Assembly (NCBI RefSeq): GCF_008831285.2
Contig: NC_045147.1
Span: forward strand, 1,886,001 to 1,950,000
DNA from: Nymphaea colorata
Lineage: Eukaryota > Streptophyta > Magnoliopsida > Nymphaeales > Nymphaeaceae
Length of the DNA: 64,000 bases
Direction of reading: 5' to 3'
A program made the translations under genes and the position numbers. Positions within the stretch are counted from its first letter, which is position 1, and each line of letters starts with the position of its first letter. Shown piece by piece: positions 12,353 to 25,100 of the stretch. The notes beneath the pieces were generated by a model, which was not told the origin of the DNA, made no database searches, and saw only the letters and a list, made by a program, of their open reading frames with translations.

Positions 12353-13179
12353 TATGTAAACATGCATATCCGGCAAGAAGTGAAAATGATTTCTCCAAAT
12401 TTGGAGCTTTTCAAGGGTGTACAAGGAGATGAAGTTATGAACATCTAGCCCAATAGCTAGAATCCAGAAAAAGAGAGAGAGAGAGAGAAGGAAAATATCA
12501 TTAACACAAGTCCAACAAAAAGTTGAACTTGAAAAAAAGATTACATTGTAAGAAGTTGAAGGTACCACCATTTCCCCAAAGGTTACTGGAAATTAACTAG
12601 ACATCATAGAAAATGGAGGATGCCATGCACTGAACTGAGACAACCTCATTTCTATAAATAAAATGGTTCTTGGAGTTCCAAATGACCCACCAAAATGTAA
12701 ACAGCCAAATTCTTCAAATGATACACCATTTCTTTTTGTTTCTCTCTAACTGATCAATGGATCAGGTCCCGAAGAGAGAGAGAGTTTTGTTATGTTAGAC
12801 TTCTCATCTAGGATCCATTTGATTCTCAGCATCCCAACTTTTTAATTTGCGTGAAATCTATGTCTTGATTTCAAACTACGTATATATATGGAACTTCAAC
12901 GTCAGCCCTAACGACAATTAATAAAGCTTAATTCATATATATCCGTTTACCTTCTCTGATGTGCCGCAGCTACGTGACTCACAGTTCTGTTATTTAATGG
13001 GAGTTGGATTCGCTTTTCTTCCTACTGTAGCCACTAATCTTCTTGAGTACTATTTGAGAAAATGAAAAGTTTAATGTTTGAAGGTTCAGTCTCGAAGTGT
13101 TCCGATTATATATACAGGAATTGTAGATTTCCACATCCAAGTTTGGACAGTAAAATCCTTTGGTAGATCTCTTACAGGA

Positions 13180-13208
13180 CACCACCCAATGTATTGTATT
13201 GGGTGGTG
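13180..13208. repeat. Perfect inverted repeat (hairpin)
   Basis: Arms CACCACCCAAT and ATTGGGTGGTG are perfectly complementary over 11 bases around the 7-base loop GTATTGT. It could be the centre of a foldback element; outer arms are not similar. Confidence 0.85.
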
Positions 13209-13471
13209 CATTCAAACACACCAGGGAAGCCCCTAAATTTTTCACCATTTTCAAAGCCATTTCTAGGTGCTAAGATTTTAAGTGGCAGTCCACCTTGCCA
13301 CAGTATGCGTTGTCTCTCTACCTTCTGTTTAATCTCCGTGCAAAAGCATGTTGCTTCAAATCATGGCCTAACTACTGCTGTCCATGGATGGACCTGTTGT
13401 CCTGATGACATAAGCGGAAGGGATACATTTACAAGCTTGGTAGCTAAGGCATTTCTGCCGTCTTAAGGCCA

Positions 13472-13599
<128 letters not shown>

Positions 13600-16500
13600 A
13601 AAATTGACTCTTTAAATGAAATGATTAAGGTGGTTTTTTTTCTAACCTTACAGTTATGATCTCAAGAATAAGTTGATGGGAAACATATACTAATTTCATC
13701 ATTTTTCTAATTTAGTTATAATTTGATAAAAGGTAAAATTAAATTGCTCATATAACATAAAAATTATGACCATGGAGAGATCCTCATTTTTTGAAAAAAC
13801 AACTTAAACCAAAACATGTTTTACGTCAAATTAGTTTTAATTATAAACATGATAAGTCTTTTTATTTATTTAAAATATCTTTCTAGTAATAATTTAAAGT
13901 GTCTGGTTTTTGTCTTTGATCTAACCATCTGATATATATATATATATATAATAAACTATTTTTTCCTAGTGTGAGAAGCTGAATATGCATCTGCTTTCGG
14001 ATGTATACCTCGTCGCACTGTGCGCAGCGCCACATCATATGTCAAATCTCATTTTTTTTAGAGATCTAGGATCTCTACCGTCCAGTTTGATGATGGACAG
14101 CCGCCATTATACATTAATGATGTACTTTGTAGTGACCCCGCAGTTGCCTTGAGGATGATCAATCGGTAGCTCAACTAAAAGCTAGGATATGAGGACCGGA
14201 TATTTGATGCCATTTTGTATGATACGGGTTGTTGGCATCGAGATAATTGTTGTGAGTTTTTTTTTTAATCTGCCTCACAGATGTGTAGAATTGTGGGCAG
14301 ATTCATAAACAAATATCCTTAGTGCCAAAGGAAAGGAGCACTTCGAGGCTTGTTTTGTTCCATTGGATAACGGGGGACACTTGGGACGTGTTTGATGACA
14401 GCACAAAGGAGAATATTGTATCAGACTAATGCTCCGTCTAGTAATTTTTGTGGCATTATTTTAACGGTATGGTGGAGCTAGGATGTTACAAGACGTCCAC
14501 CACTGTGTTTGAATAGGAGTGTATGGCTCGGGGGTTTTGTCATTTGAACGGTAGATAATCAAAATCCCTTTGAGGCGTGGCTCCAAAATGTTTCATACTT
14601 CCAAAAGGTAAACTGTGACCAAATTATGTACAGCTGCAGACAAATGCATTCTGCTCAATGTATCTAAATATATATTGTGGGTCCAAAAGTTATTGTGCCA
14701 AAGATATATATACACATACACACACACACATATATACAGGGAAATCTATATACACTTTTTAAGTCCACTATTAAGAGAGCATGTTAAACTTGTATTGGTT
14801 CCCAAAGTTTTGTAGGTTCTGTGATTCCTCATCTCAGCCACAGAGCAATGAGCAACCACATACGACACATTAAGGGAAAAAAGAAAGGAAAATTATTATG
14901 CACGTAATTCTTAAAAGTTAAAACTTTTGGGTATGAGCTTGAAAGCGCATATATTTCGGATCCATGATAGCTAATACATTGGCCAAGATGTATTTGTCTG
15001 CAGTTATACATTTTCTCACACAATACTTTTTTGAAATTTAAGATATCAGTGGACTTTTAGGTGAACCGAGCTTGAAACCGACAACCACAATCTGAAAAAG
15101 CCATGCAGTCATGATCGTTCACAGGTAGTTTCGGTTTTTCTCCGCAGGAGCAAAAACTTCCCATTGCTGTCAAGCAGAAGATTTCCTCAACAAGCCTTAA
15201 ACTTCCCTTATTGATTGACTGGTAATAACTAGTATGTATCTGAAGAGAAGTGGAAATTTATCAATTGAATCAGAGGTTTCTATAGAGGTTCTCCCACCTG
15301 TGGCCACGCTATGTTCATGTAGCATGTTAAGTAAATGATGTAGAAAATTACGGGTCACCAACATCTCCCGAATACCTAGATCTTGACAATTGTATCAGTG
15401 GCACTACTTTAAGTGATGTTCATAAGAAAATGTCAGTAAAGATGTTACTAGATCCAATTCTTCATTAGTAACGAAAAGATCTTATGGTTGGCAGAACTTG
15501 TTTGGCTTTGGCATTTCAAGTTCTTATTGATGATGAACTCCGTGGGACACGGGATCACTTTGATCTCCCATCACCATTACTCCAATAAATTCACCTGATC
15601 TTTTTAGAATAATGGTAAGGCATCATTGGTCATGGATCTAATGAATTGGATGTTAGATTACGATGCTTTAGGTCGGACTCTATCCCATGCACCTTGTCTA
15701 GCTACCTTCTCTGATCCATGATAGATATATACAGAAAGCGTATCCATTGAGAAGCTGCCACAAAATCCCTCAATGCACAATCCTGCTTAGGTTTTACATC
15801 GTCTGCACATACAGCAACATGAATTTGCTTGCCTTAAACCTAGCGAATGAAAGTAGGCTCCGGTCTGAGCTTTACAAGGAAGAGTGGTAAGCTTGGGGCT
15901 ATATATCACCTGCTCACCGGTGGTTGTGGTGGTGGTGACTGGTCTCCTCCATTCTACTAGTCGTGGAACTGAGAATTTAAATTTTTGGTCCCTAATAGGG
16001 CATGCCTGAATCTACATATACACCAACACGAGAGAGAGAGAGAGAGATTCACGGCCAAGGCACTGTTTGGGAATAGGTCAGGGTGTTATAGGCACTGTTT
16101 GAAAATAGATTGCTATAGGGAATAGGAAATGCCTTTATGTTTTCAGAACCTTTTTGTTTTGAACGCTTGTGTTGTCAAAACACTGCATTGTAGATGGAAT
16201 TGTACAACTCCATCATGAAAACGATATCTCTGTACCGCTAATCTGACAGGAAATTAGTGTTGACAGTACCATAATGCTTTGGTGTTGGCTTCAATAATTT
16301 AGGCCAACAGAGTAGGAATAGTTATGAAGGTCAAAATTACCTGAAAGCCAACTTGATCTTCAAACAGCTTGGGGGTTTGAGGCTTTAGAAAATTGGAGAT
16401 GCATTCTTTCCCAATGCATAGAAACCATATTCCCATCAAGATCAGACCTCCCAAATAGGGCCTTGGCGATGATAAAATATTTGTAGGAAACAGCTTAAAC

Positions 16501-16707
16501 ATGCACTTAGAGCTGCATATGGGGGATTCAAGAACTCGAGTGTTTAGGAAACTATTGATATAGTTGATATATATGGTTTCCCACTTTATAATTTCCTCTT
16601 TTCTGAAACCTGTCACTGTCGAAAATGGTGCATGAAAGTTTGGCCTTTCTTGCCTTCGATGGGTCTTTTCCTGTCTTGAATTCATAATATGGTAATGAAG
16701 TCAAGCT

Positions 16708-17224
16708 TGAAAGAAAAGATGCAAGACAAAGTTTTTTAAGTGGTTCGGAATAAAATCCTACGTCCACTGTCTCTCACACCAATTAGGCGATTGATACGAG
16801 GTTCCCTTAATGAGAGAATTTATACATGATTTGTTGAAGAGATTGTTACATATTCAAAACAATCCTTCCTTGATTTTTTGTTTCTATAATCCTTTCTTTC
16901 TCTTTTGATACAGGAACGTTGTCACTTTCCTTCTCTTTTGATGAGAATTCGTTACCACTTTTTTTGCCTAGATTCTTGCCTTTGTGATCTTGATTGATTT
17001 CTTTAGATTTAACAAGTATAGTTGCCTTTTTGCTGGATTTGTCACGATCTTCATGATTTTCTTCAATCGCCTTGTGATCTTGATTGATTTCTTCCAATCT
17101 AGCGGGTACAATTGCCTTTTTGCTGGATTTGTCATGATTTTCTTCATTTGTTGAACTGGCATGATCTCCACAATTTCCTTCATCCGGTGGACAGCTGTAA
17201 CTATCAGCAGTTTGTACGTTAACA
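16708..17224 (-). repeat. 3' LTR of the minus-strand copia element
   Basis: A 517-bp copy of the LTR at 21534-22051, with TG/CA ends. It contains an internal direct repeat of period 90 bp starting at 16983 and 17073 (second copy incomplete, about 76 bp). The pol reading frame runs from the RNase H region through the polypurine tract into this LTR and stops only at 16846. Confidence 0.96.
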
Positions 17225-20200
17225 TCCCCCTTCAATCTCGAGCGTAGATTGTAGCGAAGACCGAGATTGTGGCCTAGAGCTGTCAACCGATGATGGGGAA
17301 GTGGCTTTGTAAACATATCAGCTAACTGATGGGTGGATGAAATATATTGAGTAACTAATGATCCAAGAGCCACCTTTTCTCGTACGAAATGAAAATCAAG
17401 CTCAATATGTTTCATCCACAAGTGATATGTCGTTTTGATGGTGGATTGCAGGGCGGAAAGATTGTCACATAACAACAAGGGAGGTTGGGAAAGAAACAGT
17501 CCAAGATCTCTAAGAATAAATGTGATCCAAGTGAGCTTTGCTGCTGCCATTGCATGGGCACGGTATTCAGCTTCACAAGAAGATCTTGCAACACTTTGTT
17601 GCTTTTTAGATAACCAAGAAATACAATTGGGGCCTAGAAAAATGCAGTAGCCAGTGGTAGAACAACGAGTGGAGGGGCAGCCAGCCCAATCTGCATCATA
17701 ATAAGCTCGGATTGATAATTTTCTGGGCTTAAAGAATTGCATTCCAAGAGAGATAGTACCCTGAATATAGTGAAGAATGCATTTTAGCAATTGAAAATGT
17801 CGCAGAGAAGGAACGTGCATAAACTGTAACACATAATTAACAGCATAAGTAATGTCTGGTCGGGTGAAAGTAAGATATTGCAGAGCTCCAACAAGACTAC
17901 AATACATCGTAGCATTGAGATATGCTTCATCTTCTACGGTGTTGTTATTATAGACATTAGTAACTATGGGCGTAGTAGTTGATCGGCATGATTGCATCTG
18001 AGCACGTTCTAGGATGTCCGTAGCATAGCGTTGCTGATTGAGAAACATGCCGAAAGCAATGTGTTGGACTTGAATGCCTAAGAAGTAATGTAAGTCCCCA
18101 AGATCAGTCATAGCAAAAGTACGAGATACTTCATTTTGAAAGGATGCAAAAAAAGTTGGACTGCTGCCAGTGAGAATGATGTCATCCACATATAAGAGAA
18201 GAATGGTTACAGTCGATTGTTGGAGTCTCACAAATAACGATGGATTTGCAGAGCTGGCTTGAAAATTGTGAGAGAATAAAAATTGAGCAAAGCGATCATA
18301 CCAAGCTCATGGGGCCTGTTTGAGGCCATATAGAACACGATTCAATTTGGAAACATGGTGAGGAAACTGAGCATCTTGGAAACCTGGAGGCTGCTCAATA
18401 AACACAGTTTCAGTCAAATATCCATTCAAAAATGCATTTTTGACATCTACTTGTTTAAGAGGCCAGCCATTCATGAGAGCAACAAAAAGAATGATCCGAA
18501 TAGTTGCTGGTTCAACAACTGGTGAGAAGGTTTCAAGAAAATCCACACCTTCAATTTGAGTATAGCCCTGTGCCACCAGCCTTACCTTAAGTCTGTCAAT
18601 GTGGTCTTCACTATTCAATTTGGTTTTGTAAACCCATCGGCCGCCAATAATATGCATGGAGGGATCACGAGGTACCAAGGTCCAAGTATCATTTGCAATC
18701 AAAGCTGCCATTTCATCTTCCATAGCATGCCTGCAGTCAGGATGTTTAAGAGCAATGGAGAAATGTTTAGGTTCAACGGGAGCGAGGGTAGTTAATATGT
18801 ATTTGGGATTAGGTTTGACAATACCATGTTGAGAACGTGTGACCATAGGGTGAGACGGTCTGGGCATGGTATTGGGTAAGGCATTAGATGGGATTGGCGA
18901 TGGTGAAGGAAGAGGTGGCGAGCTAGGTGGCAATGGTGAAGGAGGAGGTAGCGAGCTAGGTGGCTATGGTGAAGTAAGGGCCTGCAACTCTGGTGGTGAC
19001 GGAGGTAAGGGAGAAATGGCTGGTGATGGTAGAGTAGAAGTACAAAGGGAAGGTTCTGGTTCACTATTGTGAAGTCTGGCAGCATCATGAGGGTTCACTT
19101 CAATGAGAGCAGGCTGATTAGGTTGAATAGTGACCAGAGAGAAGGACACTAGATCATGAGCAAAATTGTAATTCAGTTGTGTGCTAGCTAAACCTTGATT
19201 GAAGGGAAAACATTTTTCATCAAACATTACGTGTCTTGAAATATATACCCGATTTGTCAATGGATAAGGGCAGCGATAACCTTTGTGTTGGTCACTATAT
19301 CCTATGAAGACACATGGTAAGGATTTGGGTTCAAATTTGTGTTTGTTGTAGCTTTTGATGTAGGGAAAACATCTACACCCAAAAGTCCTTAGGCAAGAAT
19401 AGTCGTGAGGTTTATGAAATAAGCTTTCATATGGACTTAGCATTTGGAGCGTGGACATCGGCAACCGATTTATGAGCCACACAGTAGTAGTAAAGGCTTC
19501 CACCCGATGTTTTGCTAGAACATTACTATGAAAAAGTAGAGTTAATCCAAGTTCAGTAACTGACCTGTGTTTTCGTTTCACCAACCCATTCTGTTCAGGT
19601 GTTTTTGGACAGGCCTTGAGATGTTTGATTCCATATTCTCTTAGATAAGAGAGAAAAGCATTGCTATTAAATTCACCACCTTCATCACTTTGAAAAATTT
19701 TAACAGATCTTCCAAATTGCGTACTCAGCATCTTATGAAACTCCATAAACTTTGCAAAAAAATCAGACTTAGACTTTAATGGGTAGATCCAAGAGTAGCG
19801 AGAATGATGATCAACAAAGAGCGCATAATATCGTAACTTTTGACATGAATCAATCGGAGCTGGTTCCCAGAGATCACAATGAGTTTTTTCAAAGGGTTCA
19901 TTATATTCATCATCTAATGGAAGAAACGGCAAGCGTGTTGCTTTGCCCAATTGACAACTTTGACAAATAGAAAACATAGACATTTTTGCTGCTAAATTTA
20001 TTCTACCCTTGGATGACAAAAAGTCAATGATCTTAGCTGATGGATGCCCAAATCGACTGTGCCAAATCTCTGAAGTTGTTGTCCTGAAACGATCAGAAAA
20101 AAATACTGCCTTTGGTCTGGTCTTGAGCGCATACAAATCTCCCTTTCTAGCTCCCTTGACAATCGTCTGATTGGTTTCCTTGTCCTTAATCACAAAAGAA

Positions 20201-21494
20201 TCAGATGTAAACTCAAAGACATAGGGCATAGATGATGTAAGCTGACTCACGAAAATAAGATTTTTCTTTATAACAGGAACAACCAGCACATTATCAAGAG
20301 GAAGAGTCGTATTTCCAAGATCAAGATTAGTAGAACCAATATGAGTTATTGGTAAATGCTGCCCGTTTCCCACCATAACTGAATCAGTTCCATGATATTT
20401 AATGAGATGTTTGAGAGTACCTGGATCATCTGTAACATGAGAAGTTGCGCCAGTGTCTGGATACCAGTCAGCATTATTAGGATCAGCAACTTGAATAGTG
20501 GAAAAAATTTGTGGAAGATCTTTGGGTTGATACGCCTGATTGAATCTGTGGTAGCATTTGAATACGGTGTGATTACTCAGTCCACAAATTTGACATGCTG
20601 TTTTAACTGAAGGCTGAGTGGTACTTCGATCGGCGTTGGCTGGAGTTTTGGTGGGAGGAGATTGAGAAGCAAGTGGAAAACCATGTCCTCGCGAATTGAA
20701 CCGAGGTTTGTTGTTTTTCCTGGTATACTGAGGACATCCTCTGTAGTTGTGAGAGTAAGAGGGTTGAGCTGGAACTTGCTGGCTTATGAACACATCATTT
20801 GGATTAAGTTGAAACTCATGGATGTTTTTGATGTTGTCATGGCTTTCAAGCAGAGAGACAACATCAATATATGTAGGAATAGGAGGCCGAAGTATCGACA
20901 TCATAAACGATTCATAACCTGATCCAAGCCCATTTATGAGCCAATAAACTTTGTCTTGATCTGACAGAGGTTTTCCAATGGCTGCCAATTCATCACATAT
21001 GTTTTTGAAACCTGTTACATACTCAGTAACAGTTTTTTCTTGCTTTTGAAACGTCTGTAATTTTCTGTTTAACAGAAATTCTCGGTCTTTGGATTCTCTA
21101 GCAAGGACCTTTAAAAGAGCAGTCCAGACTTCGGAAGAAGATTGGAGTCCGACCACAAGACCTAGCACTTCTTCAGAGATCCAGTGATCCACCCTCTAAG
21201 GAGTCGGTCTGATTTTTTCCAGGCAAGAAATTCTGGATTTGGCACAGAACGGGCCTCACCATGTTCAACAATTTCAATGGTGGAGGTCGGTTTGGAGATT
21301 TGTCCTTCTATAAATCCCATCATGTCTTGGCTTTCAATGAGTCCAAGCATTTGGGTCTTCCAAAGCAAGTAATTCTTGTGGGAGAGTCTGATAGAGACAA
21401 AATTTGCAACATTAACGTTGGAAGGATATGGATACTTAGCTGCCATGATAAGCAAAGGAGATGCTCCGGTCGAAGAGGATGCACTGGAAGCCAT
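16846..21494 (-). pseudogene. Broken gag-pol polyprotein of the young copia element
   Basis: Gag starts at the ATG at 21494 (MASSASSSTG). Then follow a CCHC knuckle (CQICGLSNHTVFKC, near 20560), a protease site with DTGA (near 20450), a pre-integrase HHCC region (HSRFGHPSAK ... CQSCQLGK), an integrase core with its D, D and E residues (HCDLW, QSDEGGEF, EQNG), an RT with YVDD (near 18190) and an RNase H block (DADWAGCPSTRCSTTGY). Three lesions break it: a frameshift between about 21165 and 21192 in gag, an in-frame TAG at 18964-18966 in the proline-rich linker between integrase and RT, and a TGA at 18307-18309 in RT just after YGLKQAP, at a position where the family has arginine. The TGA fits a CpG transition. 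Confidence 0.93.
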
Positions 21495-21520
21495 AAAAAA
21501 ATGATAATCCTCACGGAGAT

Positions 21521-21533
21521 GGCTCTGATACCA
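21521..21533 (-). other. Primer binding site for initiator tRNA-Met
   Basis: The minus strand reads TGGTATCAGAGCC directly after the CA end of the 5' LTR. It is complementary to the 3' end of initiator tRNA-Met, the usual primer of plant copia elements. Confidence 0.93.
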
Positions 21534-22051
21534 TGAAAGAAAAGATGCAAGACAAAGTTTTTTAAGTGGTTCGGAATAAAATCCTACGTCCACTGTCTCT
21601 CACACCAATTAGGCGACTGATATGAGGTTCCCTTAATGAGAGAATTTATACATGAATTGTTGAAGAGATTGTTACAAATTCAAAACAATCCTTCCTTGAT
21701 TTTTTTGTTTCTATAATCCTTTCTTTCTCTTTTGATACAGGGACGTTGTCACTTTCCTTCTCTTTTGATGAGAATTCGTTGCCACTTTTCTTGCCTAGAT
21801 TCTTGCCTTTGTGATCTTGATTGATTTCTTCAAATTTAACAAGTATAGTTGCCTTTTTGCTGGATTTGTCACGATCTTGATGATTTTCTTCAATCGCCTT
21901 GTGATCTTGATTGATTTCTTCCAATCTAGCGGGTACAGTTGCCTTTTTGCTGGATTTGTTATGATTTTCTTCATTTGTTGAACTGGCATGATGTCCACAA
22001 TTTCCTTCATCCAGTGGACAGCTGTAACTATCAGCAGTTTGTATGTTAACA
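21534..22051 (-). repeat. 5' LTR of the minus-strand copia element
   Basis: A 518-bp LTR matching 16708-17224 and carrying the same internal 90-bp direct repeat. It is followed on the minus strand by the tRNA-Met primer site and on its other side by the AAGCT target duplication. It keeps an open frame on the minus strand equivalent to the pol extension in the 3' LTR. Confidence 0.96.
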
Positions 22052-22189
22052 AAGCTAATATATGCTTTGTGGTTCAGATTGTGCTTCTTTTCCCAGTCAT
22101 GGCGCATGTGAAGAAAATAAAGCTCTTGGAGGTGGTTCATGCAGGGAAACATCATATCCATTGACTCCGTTGTCATACAGGTCTACCAA

Positions 22190-25100
22190 GTCCAAGTTAA
22201 CCCGTCACTCCAGATATATAATTGTGACACCTTTTAATGGTCCCAATTATCTTGCTTGGTCAAATATGGTACCTTATTTCCAAGTGGGAAGTCGAAGCTT
22301 GGTTACATTACTAGCAGAAAGCCTAAACCAAATGCTAATGACCCTAAACTTGACAAATGATAGGCAGGTGATCATATGTCCATGACCTGGTTGATTAAGT
22401 CCATGCAACCTCATGTAGCAAATGGCTTTATGTTCGTTGACATGTAAAAAGCTATTTAGGATGTTGTTATTAGGGAGTCGTATATATGCAGAACAATATA
22501 ATGGAGGAAGACGTTTCCACTTGACATAAGTACTTTAAGACTTGAAGAAGGAAAATTGGGCAATTATTGAAGACTTGGGCTGTATCAAAGGTTTATGGGA
22601 TGAATTCACTTTTACATTCCACCTATTACTGATTCTGTTTCTTTCCAGAATTGGCGTGAACAGAAAGGTCTTTCAATCATAGTTGACAAACTTGTGGTTC
22701 AGACTCGAATCTATTGATGACCGGGTCACTGGGTCAGCAAGTTGACTCATCGCCTCGGTTGAGTTGTAAAATAACGTGAATCGGGTGAGTCAGGGGGAAG
22801 CCGGGCCAATGTTGGCTCTTGACCAGGTTTTCTAGCAATCCGAGCTGACTCAAGCGATTCTCGAGCCAACTCAGGGAATTGACCAACTATGCTTTCAGTC
22901 GTCAGCTTGACTTGCGATGTCTATGAACAACTTCACAGTCAAACTCTGATGGTATCGAAAGTGCCTTCTCTCAATTTGGTGTGTTCGACAATTGTGTGTA
23001 AAGAATCACATTGCAAGGCCACAAACATTGGTGGAAGCATGGTGGATGAGGCCAACAGCAGCCAAACTGCCCTTATAGTTGAAAAGAAATGAAACAACAT
23101 GTTTCAAGTAACTGTGGAACTAATTGTAAAAAAAAAGAAATAAAGGGGAGAAGACATTGTGTACTTATTGCATGAAAATCACACCAGAAATAAGTGCTGG
23201 AAACTTAACCGACGAAATGAAACATGCAAGGGAAATAACAGCTATGGAAAGGAGAAATGCATGACAGCCAACTCCATTCAATCCGATTCTAAAGATGTAC
23301 TTGTAATTACCATGAAGAATTAGTTGATGCACAATCTGAAGGAGCTTGCTAAAAACACAAGGCTGCCTTAGCCACAGGTGGAAGGAGTAATCATGTTCTT
23401 ATTTTGTTTTAAATTCAAATAATTGTGAATGTATGCATTATAGACTCCGGAGCATTTAAGCATATAGCTGGACACAAACTGTGTTTAGAGAATACTTATA
23501 GTTGCTCTAGTATTAAATTTATTACTGCGGCCATTGGCAATAAGATGAATGTGACAGAAAGAAGGTGAGTTTTCCTCGATATGGAAAAAATGAGGATGTA
23601 CTTAATTATACGCCAGCACTAACGTCAAACTTGGTATTTGTCAGCGAAGTAACTAAAAATTTGAATTATGATGTGGTTTTCACTCCAATTGAGGTATAAT
23701 TTTAGAACCAGATAACCAGTAGGACAGTTGGTAGATGGATCAAGCTTGGAGTGCTCTACAGTCTCAGCTTAGAGAACAAGACTTCGCTTGTTGAACAACT
23801 TAAAAGTGATGCAAGTACATGACATGTAAGGTTAGGGCATTCGTCTGATCTCACTTTCAATATGTTGAAACTTGGTTTAGATATTGACTATAATGTCTGA
23901 CATTTGGAGATTCGCCTAAATGACTAGACTGGATTTTTTTGAATCTGAACAAAAATCTGAAAAATTATTTGAGTTTGGGGCCCATCGCCCATGATGTTTA
24001 TGATTGCACCAAGTATTATCTTTGTTCATTAACCATGTTTTAAGGCCACATCGGTTTATTTTCTGAAGAGGATGAAGGGTGTGTTTGGTTACACAATGCG
24101 GCAGAAAAAATGTGGGTTTCCATATTAATCTTTACGAGAAAACATGGAAATTAAACAGCTAAGCTTATTTGTTTTTTTTCATGTTGATTAATATGTGAAC
24201 TTTTATTTTGTCATACCCCCATCCTTTTTCACTTACTCAGTTTGTGTTTCACTACATTTTCAAATTTTTTAAATAATTAAACTTACCCCATCAGATGGTT
24301 TTCTTGTGATATTTTCTATATTATTTAATTTGAGACTTAAGGATACGCACTTGGCTGTTCCATCCCTTGGATCTCAAATATGAGTTCCTCAGTTATCTCA
24401 AATCCTATCTTAGTACGAAGGCTATGATTTTGAGACCCACTATTTAAATTAACCATGGATTTTAGATCTATCTAACTTAATAAAAACCAAGATTGACAAG
24501 GGAGCAAGGTCAGACCTCAGGTCCTTCGAGGTCACCTTGGATTTCATATCTAAAGTAATACAGCCTTTAGTCGTCAAGTGGTGGACTTTTACCACTTTTT
24601 CCCACAGTTGAGAGGTATTTGATTACTCGGTATGCCCAAGATGATATGATGCATGTCAAACACAAACCAGTTTTTTGAAAACTCATTAAAAAATGGGTTT
24701 CAAAAGATCATGTTTCCAACAAAAACTTTTTTTTTTTCAAGGTGTCATGCAAACACAACTGAAGTCTTTGACAAATTTTTGATTTTCTACAATATGGTCT
24801 ATGCATACTCAATTAAGTGTAAAGTAAAAATGTTGAAAATGAATAATAGGTTAGAATAGGTAAATGGGAAGTTAACAAATTTCAAATTTCAACATAATGT
24901 GGAACATGTAACACATGTTAGGACACCTCAGCCAAACAATGTCTCAAAAAGAAAGAACCATCATTTACTTGAAGTGACTAAAGCAAACTTAATACTAATG
25001 GATGTCTCTAGTTGTTCTTGCGAAGAAGTGGTAAGCACTGCTAAAAATATCACAAATTACCTACTGAAATTCTCAATTATGAGGCTGTCATACATGTTTG

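Larger units (their letters stand above)
16708..22051 (-). mobile_element. Ty1/copia LTR retrotransposon, nearly complete, 5,344 bp
   Basis: The two LTRs are 16708-17224 (3' LTR) and 21534-22051 (5' LTR), each TG...CA. A 5-bp target duplication AAGCT flanks the element at 16703-16707 and 22052-22056. The primer site, reading TGGTATCAGAGCC on the minus strand (21521-21533), directly follows the 5' LTR and matches initiator tRNA-Met. A polypurine tract ending GAAGGGGGA abuts the 3' LTR at 17225. The domain order gag, protease, integrase, RT, RNase H is that of Ty1/copia. The LTRs differ by about 15 substitutions and one 1-bp indel by eye (around 3%), so the insertion is fairly recent. It cannot move by itself because the reading frame is broken. 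It sits inside the LTR of an older copia element. Confidence 0.97.
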
